In this document: piece by piece, positions 33,686 through 36,892 of the stretch
How positions within the stretch are numbered: position 1 is the first letter of the stretch
Layout: each line of letters begins with the position of its first letter
Assembly (NCBI RefSeq): GCF_003149535.1
Contig: NZ_QGDB01000011.1
Location: forward strand, 1-36,892
Source of the DNA: Falsochrobactrum shanghaiense
GTDB taxonomy: Bacteria > Pseudomonadota > Alphaproteobacteria > Rhizobiales > Rhizobiaceae
DNA length: 36,892 nucleotides
Reading direction: 5' to 3'
Position numbers and translations under genes: made by a program
Notes under the pieces: generated by a model
What the model saw: the letters and a program-made list of their open reading frames with translations, nothing else
Databases searched by the model: none
What the model was told of the DNA's origin: nothing

Positions 33686-34107
33686 TTACAGGTCAGCGAT
33701 ATCGCGCCAGATGATATTGGCGGTCTGGCGTAGTTCGCGGTGGATGGCAGATGTGAAACTGTTGCGGGAAAAATGGTGAAGATTGTAGATCGGGTCGTGA
33801 ATGGATGCGAAACATTGCAAATGTCGCGTTGACTTGAAGCGCCTCATGCTACGTTCTCGTCGTCGGATGGGCTGATGAGAATTCTCGGCCCGGTTGTTCA
33901 AGCCTTTGTGCTGGCGATGATCACAGACCGTGAGACCGATCTCCCGATTGGCGGCATCATAAGAACCCAGTTTGTCCGTGACCATGACACGGGGAACTGC
34001 GCCCTGATCTGACAGTAACTTCCGAATGAAGCGCTTCGCAGCCTTGGTATCACGGCGTTTCTGGACCAGCACTTCAAGCACAAAGCCATCCTGATCAACG
34101 GCGCGCC
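33686..34107 (-). pseudogene. IS6-family transposase C-terminal fragment
   Basis: The minus-strand frame gives the catalytic half of an IS6-type transposase: RRAVDQDGFVLEVLVQKRRD, Asp in VMVTDKLGSY, Glu in LNNRAENSHQP and the RRERSMRRFKS tail. The N-terminal half is missing: at 34107/34108 the sequence runs into the terminal repeat of another IS copy in head-to-head orientation. It is not functional. Confidence 0.88.
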
Positions 34108-34124
34108 GGCACCGTAACCTTAAC
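34108..34124. repeat. IS6-type terminal repeat, copy 2 (left end of plus-strand fragment)
   Basis: GGCACCGTAACCTTAAC, matching 33624-33640 with one difference, lies 50 bp upstream of a plus-strand IS6 transposase N-terminus. Both copies read inward from an element end, which supports their being IS ends rather than chance repeats. Confidence 0.6.
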
Positions 34125-34157
34125 TTTGTCGTAAATCTCAGCGGTGGATAAGAGGGC

Positions 34158-34397
34158 ATGCTCGACAATCGCTCCTCACTTTATCACCGCCATCGCTTTC
34201 CACCTGAAATTATTGCAGAGGCGGTGTGGCTGTATTTCCGGTTTCCGCTAAGCTTTCGCATGGTCGAAGACACGCTGGCATACAGAGGGATCTTCGTCAC
34301 CCATAAGACGGTGCGCGCATGGGCTGAAAAATTCGGGCGAGATTACGCCAATACAATCCGTCGCCGCACGCAATTATGCTCATCGAAGGGACAATAA
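34158..34397 (+). pseudogene. IS6-family transposase N-terminal fragment
   Basis: The plus-strand frame begins MLDNRSSLYHRHRFPPEIIAEAVWLYFRFPLSFRMVED and continues TLAYRGIFVTHKTVRAWAEKFGRDYANTIRRR, the N-terminal DNA-binding part of an IS6 transposase. The frame then diverges and stops at 34397; the catalytic domain is gone. A different-looking IS6 right end follows at 34415-34429. Confidence 0.85.
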
Positions 34398-34414
34398 CGT
34401 AGCAGATGTGAAAA

Positions 34415-34429
34415 TTTCGCGACAGAACC
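34415..34429. repeat. Probable IS6-family right terminal repeat
   Basis: TTTCGCGACAGAACC, read inward GGTTCTGTCGCGAAA, resembles common IS6-family ends (GGTTCTGTCGCAAA type). It does not match the repeats at 33624 and 34108, so it probably belongs to a different IS6 copy. The stretch 34430-34601 holds no recognisable gene. Confidence 0.5.
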
Positions 34430-34601
34430 CGGAGGAATATCATCCGCTCAATTCGAACAAATAACCGCAGAAAAGAGACGATGAGGCGGAAATAAAGCAG
34501 GACAAGTCCAATAGTGATCTGCTTCGGTCTGCCGTGACGAGTTAATGTCTTGCGCAGAAAGCGCCAAACAATTTAGGACTGAAATGCAAGACCCGGCAAC
34601 G

Positions 34602-34736
34602 CACGGTAGAATGGCCGATAGCAATGCCACGCTCGGCCATTATCTCCGTCAAATTACGCAGGTTCAGATTGCAGGCCAGATACCACCGCACACTGAGAAG
34701 GATAATGGATTTATCGAAATGGCGGCCTTTGAACAT
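34602..34736 (-). pseudogene. IS6/IS26-like transposase N-terminal fragment
   Basis: The minus-strand frame starts MFKGRHFDKSIILLSVRWYLA and continues NLRNLTEIMAERGIAIGHSTV, the IS26-like FKGRHF...VRWY...EMLAERG..VDHST pattern. Similarity ends after about 45 residues. It is a third, different IS6-family remnant within 1.1 kb. Confidence 0.75.
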
Positions 34737-34850
34737 CGATTATACTCTGCTGATGTAAAGCCGAAATGCTGGCGTCATCAAGGGCGAAAAGTTGGCAACA
34801 CATCCGTTATGCGTCGTGGCGGAGCATCGAAGACGCTCATATAATCGATT

Positions 34851-35879
34851 CTACAGTACCAGTCCAAGCGTTCGCAGCAAGACCTCAAATGTTAGCTTCG
34901 TGCTCTGATCTGATGATGCCTGGATGTGCACACCGCCCATACAGGACATCTTACGGACATTGCTAGGGCTATAACCGAATTGCTGCGTAAATGCCCGGCT
35001 GAAATTGGCAGCTGAATCAAAGCCGAGTGCCGCTGCCACATCGGTAATCTTTCGTGTATCGGAAATATCTATGAGCATTGCATGGGCTGCCGACAAGCGC
35101 TGCTGGCGGATATAATTCAGCACGCCCCCGGAACTTTCAAACATCTCGTAAAGACGCGTGCGTGAAATGGCCAGTTCCTTGCTCAGGGCATCGGGCGTCA
35201 GATCATGGGATGCCAGATTGCTCTGAATGAAACGTCTCGCACGAGTCATCAGGCCGATTTGCGAGATCTGATCATTCGTGCCACTTTGCCATACCAACGG
35301 TGCGATTGTATCAAAAATTATTTCTCGGAAACTATCTTTCGTGCTCGGCAGTTCATCGTTCGTCAGTTGGTGGAGACTGGCTTCCAGACTTGATACGAAG
35401 TCAATTAGCATTTTGGCGCGATGCCCCCCCAAAACCACATTGCTGCTAGCTGGCGGCAGACCCCCGCGGTCTGCAAAATGGTCGATGGGAATTATCAGGG
35501 ACACAGAATCCGTTGCGGTGGCCCGTCCCCGAAAAGGCTGCCCGAGCGAACGAACTTCCACCGTCCCGGGCTCATTTTCAACAATATTCCCTTCAACTCC
35601 GGTCCAGCTATGGCCGGAATGAAGAAACGTGATCTGCCAATGGTCGATCGGGCTGAAACGCACCTTGTCCCACGAGCGCTCGTAATGGAAGGGCGGGGCG
35701 GATTGTTGAACCAGCAGCACACCTCCAAGATTCCAGACAGCCTGCTGGACAATAAAACCGCCCTCCGCACTAGCATTATCCGGCAAGTGCACATCAAGTA
35801 GCGGCGCCATATGCTGTTGCCAGACAGAAAACTGCTCGCAAGGTGGAAAATTTTCTGTCGTAAAATGTAGCGGAACCAA
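34851..35879 (-). CDS. AraC-family transcriptional regulator, 5' end abutted by an IS
   Basis: About 342 residues. The N-terminal part (about 10-190) fits the AraC-binding-like domain found before many AraC HTHs (TENFPPCEQFSVWQQHMAPLLDV...). The C-terminal AraC HTH (about 215-320) reads ARRFIQSNLASHDLTPDALSKELAISRTRLYEMFE... and ITDVAAALGFDSAANFSRAFTQQFGYSPS. The only available start near the family start is TTG 35879; the frame continues upstream into the IS3 element whose left end is at about 35886. The native start and promoter may therefore be lost. No target gene is beside it. Confidence 0.85.
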   Translation of the reverse strand: MVPLHFTTENFPPCEQFSVWQQHMAPLLDVHLPDNASAEGGFIVQQAVWNLGGVLLVQQSAPPFHYERSWDKVRFSPIDHWQITFLHSGHSWTGVEGNIVENEPGTVEVRSLGQPFRGRATATDSVSLIIPIDHFADRGGLPPASSNVVLGGHRAKMLIDFVSSLEASLHQLTNDELPSTKDSFREIIFDTIAPLVWQSGTNDQISQIGLMTRARRFIQSNLASHDLTPDALSKELAISRTRLYEMFESSGGVLNYIRQQRLSAAHAMLIDISDTRKITDVAAALGFDSAANFSRAFTQQFGYSPSNVRKMSCMGGVHIQASSDQSTKLTFEVLLRTLGLVL

Positions 35880-35973
35880 CGCGGCTGTTAGAAGTGGTTC
35901 GGGAAATCTGGACAGCGGAGATAAGTGGAATTTCTGCCTGACTTCGGCTTAGATGCCGGGAACAGGAGATACC

Positions 35974-36285
35974 ATGACGAGACGACCACGCCGGAACCAC
36001 AGCCCTGCTTTCAAGGCAAAGGTGGCGCTTGCCGCCATTCGAGGCGAGCAGACACTGGTGGAATTGTCCCAGCAGTTCGACGTGCATGCGAACCAGATCA
36101 AGCAGTGGAAAGACCAGCTCCTTGAGGGCGCGACCGGCGTTTTCGGTGATGAGAACAAGGCGGAACCGGCAGGGCCAACCGTTGATGTCAAAACGCTTCA
36201 TGCCAAAATCGGCGAACTGACGCTGGAGAACGATTTTTTGTCCGGTGCGCTCGGCAAGGCGGGATTGCTGGGCGGAAAAAAATGA
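35974..36285 (+). CDS. IS3-family transposase OrfA
   Basis: A 103-residue OrfA: HTH of the transposase_8 type (RRNHSPAFKAKVALAAIRGEQTLVELSQQFDVHANQIKQWKDQLL, about 5-50) followed by a leucine-zipper-like segment (VKTLHAKIGELTLENDFLSGAL). CAGGAGAT precedes the ATG. The last codons, GGA AAA AAA TGA, form the -1 frameshift site A-AAA-AAA (36276-36282), and orfB begins at the overlapping ATG 36282. Confidence 0.92.
   Translation: MTRRPRRNHSPAFKAKVALAAIRGEQTLVELSQQFDVHANQIKQWKDQLLEGATGVFGDENKAEPAGPTVDVKTLHAKIGELTLENDFLSGALGKAGLLGGKK
36276..36282 (+). promoter_or_regulatory. Programmed -1 frameshift heptamer A-AAA-AAA
   Basis: Seven A residues lie in the zero frame of orfA as A AAA AAA, immediately before its TGA. 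Slipping back one base puts the ribosome in the orfB frame, giving the OrfAB fusion transposase usual in IS3 elements. Confidence 0.75.
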
Positions 36286-36878
36286 TTGACCGCGCGCACA
36301 AGCTGTCGGTTGCAAGGCAGGCCCGGCTTCTCGGCTTCAGCCGTAGCAGCGTCTACTATTCTCCACGATCAGTGTCGGACAGCGATCTGGCTTTGATGCG
36401 GCGGATCGACGAACTGCATCTCGACTACCCTTTTGCCGGAAGTCGGATGTTGCAAGGGCTTTTGAGAGGAGAAGGGCTGGAAACCGGGCGACTTCATATC
36501 GCGACGCTGATGAAGAAGATGGGCATTGAGGCAATCTATCGCCGCCCGAACACCTCGAAGCCAGCGCCAGGGCACAAAATCTATCCCTATCTCCTGCGCA
36601 AGCTGGCGGTCACCCGGCCCAACCAGGTGTGGGCAATGGATCTGACCTATATCCCCATGGCGCGTGGTTTTGTCTATCTCTGCGCCGTCGTGGACTGGTT
36701 CAGCCGCAAGGTTTTATCGTGGCGACTGTCGATCACGATGGAAGCGGCCTTCTGCATCGAAGCGGTTGAGGAAGCGCTGGCCCGCTATGGCAAGCCGGAT
36801 ATCTTCAACACAGATAGTCAGAAGATGATAGCCAGTTCCCGGGCGGTTTGTCTCAAACACCGATCGATCGCTTGGTAG
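36282..36878 (+). pseudogene. IS3-family transposase OrfB, C-terminally truncated
   Basis: The frame has the HTH_21 region (SVARQARLLGFSRSSVYYSPR, LHLDYPFAGSRMLQGLLRGEG) and the start of the rve core: Asp in VWAMDLTYIPM and the second Asp at IFNTD (about residue 178). The family continues TDQGSQF..., but here the sequence turns into SQKMIASS... and stops at 36878. The catalytic Glu is absent. The junction is at about 36815; the last 77 bp of the window match nothing recognised. Confidence 0.85.
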
Positions 36879-36892
36879 GCTGGCGCTGCAAG

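Larger units (their letters stand above)
35886..36815 (+). mobile_element. IS3-family element, 3'-truncated
   Basis: The left end probably begins TGTTAGAAGTGG at 35886, 88 bp before orfA. It contains an overlapping orfA/orfB pair with an A7 frameshift site. OrfB stops matching the family at about 36815, so the right end is missing. The right terminal repeat is not present in the window and the left boundary is an estimate from TG and its position against the AraC gene. Confidence 0.7.

Noticed and set aside
1..36892. CRISPR arrays, tRNA or rRNA genes, phage integrase with att sites, riboswitches
   Set aside because: No regularly spaced repeats, no tRNA or rRNA-like sequence, no tyrosine or serine integrase gene and no recognisable riboswitch fold were seen on either strand.

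Overview
The window looks like accessory DNA of an alphaproteobacterium, most probably a Brucellaceae/Rhizobiales member of the Ochrobactrum-Brucella type. This rests on the protein types (XylA, CUT2-type sugar transporter, aminoethylphosphonate-type cluster, hexameric tyrosine-coordinated heme protein) and on the IS families present. It is a taxonomic inference from protein style; no rRNA or tRNA is present to confirm it. The window is a mosaic of metabolic operons joined by insertion-sequence debris, with a GC-richer metal/redox island in the middle.

Layout. (1) 1-1123: two nested IS3-family remnants. (2) 1154-11121: a pentose/sugar region. On the minus strand are xylA, a xylB reduced to a 115-codon remnant, and a LacI-type regulator. 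On the plus strand is a five-gene operon: sugar ABC ATPase, permease, periplasmic binding protein, TIM-barrel isomerase/epimerase and Gfo/Idh/MocA dehydrogenase. An IS6-family element (4146-4954, terminal repeats intact, transposase carrying an amber codon) lies between the regulator and the transporter. (3) 11178-23095: a metal/redox island with a TetR and a LysR regulator, a P1B-4-type metal ATPase (SPC and HEGGT motifs), an acetoin/diacetyl-reductase-like SDR, a mercuric-reductase-like flavoprotein, a YHS-containing Cu(+)-type ATPase, a hexameric tyrosine-coordinated heme protein, a DUF924 protein, a third P-type ATPase broken by an internal deletion and frameshift, and a small HMA metallochaperone-like protein. 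(4) 23297-24767: an IS21-family remnant (broken istA, no istB). (5) 24774-26503: a hipBA toxin-antitoxin module with its own terminator. (6) 26667-27100: two gene fragments meeting at about 26990. (7) 27209-33616: a tightly overlapping operon (binding protein, ATPase, fused double permease, class-III PLP enzyme) with a divergent LysR regulator, best explained as 2-aminoethylphosphonate-type uptake and breakdown. (8) 33624-36892: three IS6-family fragments, an AraC regulator abutted by an IS, and a 3'-truncated IS3-family element with a canonical -1 frameshift site.

How the parts work together. The sugar operon probably imports an unidentified sugar or glycoside through a CUT2 transporter and processes it with a TIM-barrel isomerase and an NAD(P)-dependent dehydrogenase. 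The LacI protein was probably its divergent regulator before the IS6 element separated them. Xylose isomerase is intact, but the kinase that should follow it is not. The metal island combines efflux (two intact P1B ATPases), metal binding (HMA, YHS) and redox functions (flavoprotein, SDR, heme protein). The 27-33 kb operon would import a phosphonate and convert it with a PbfA-like lyase. IS fragments, internal deletions in three genes (xylB, the third ATPase, istA) and orphan fragments show a region undergoing repeated rearrangement.
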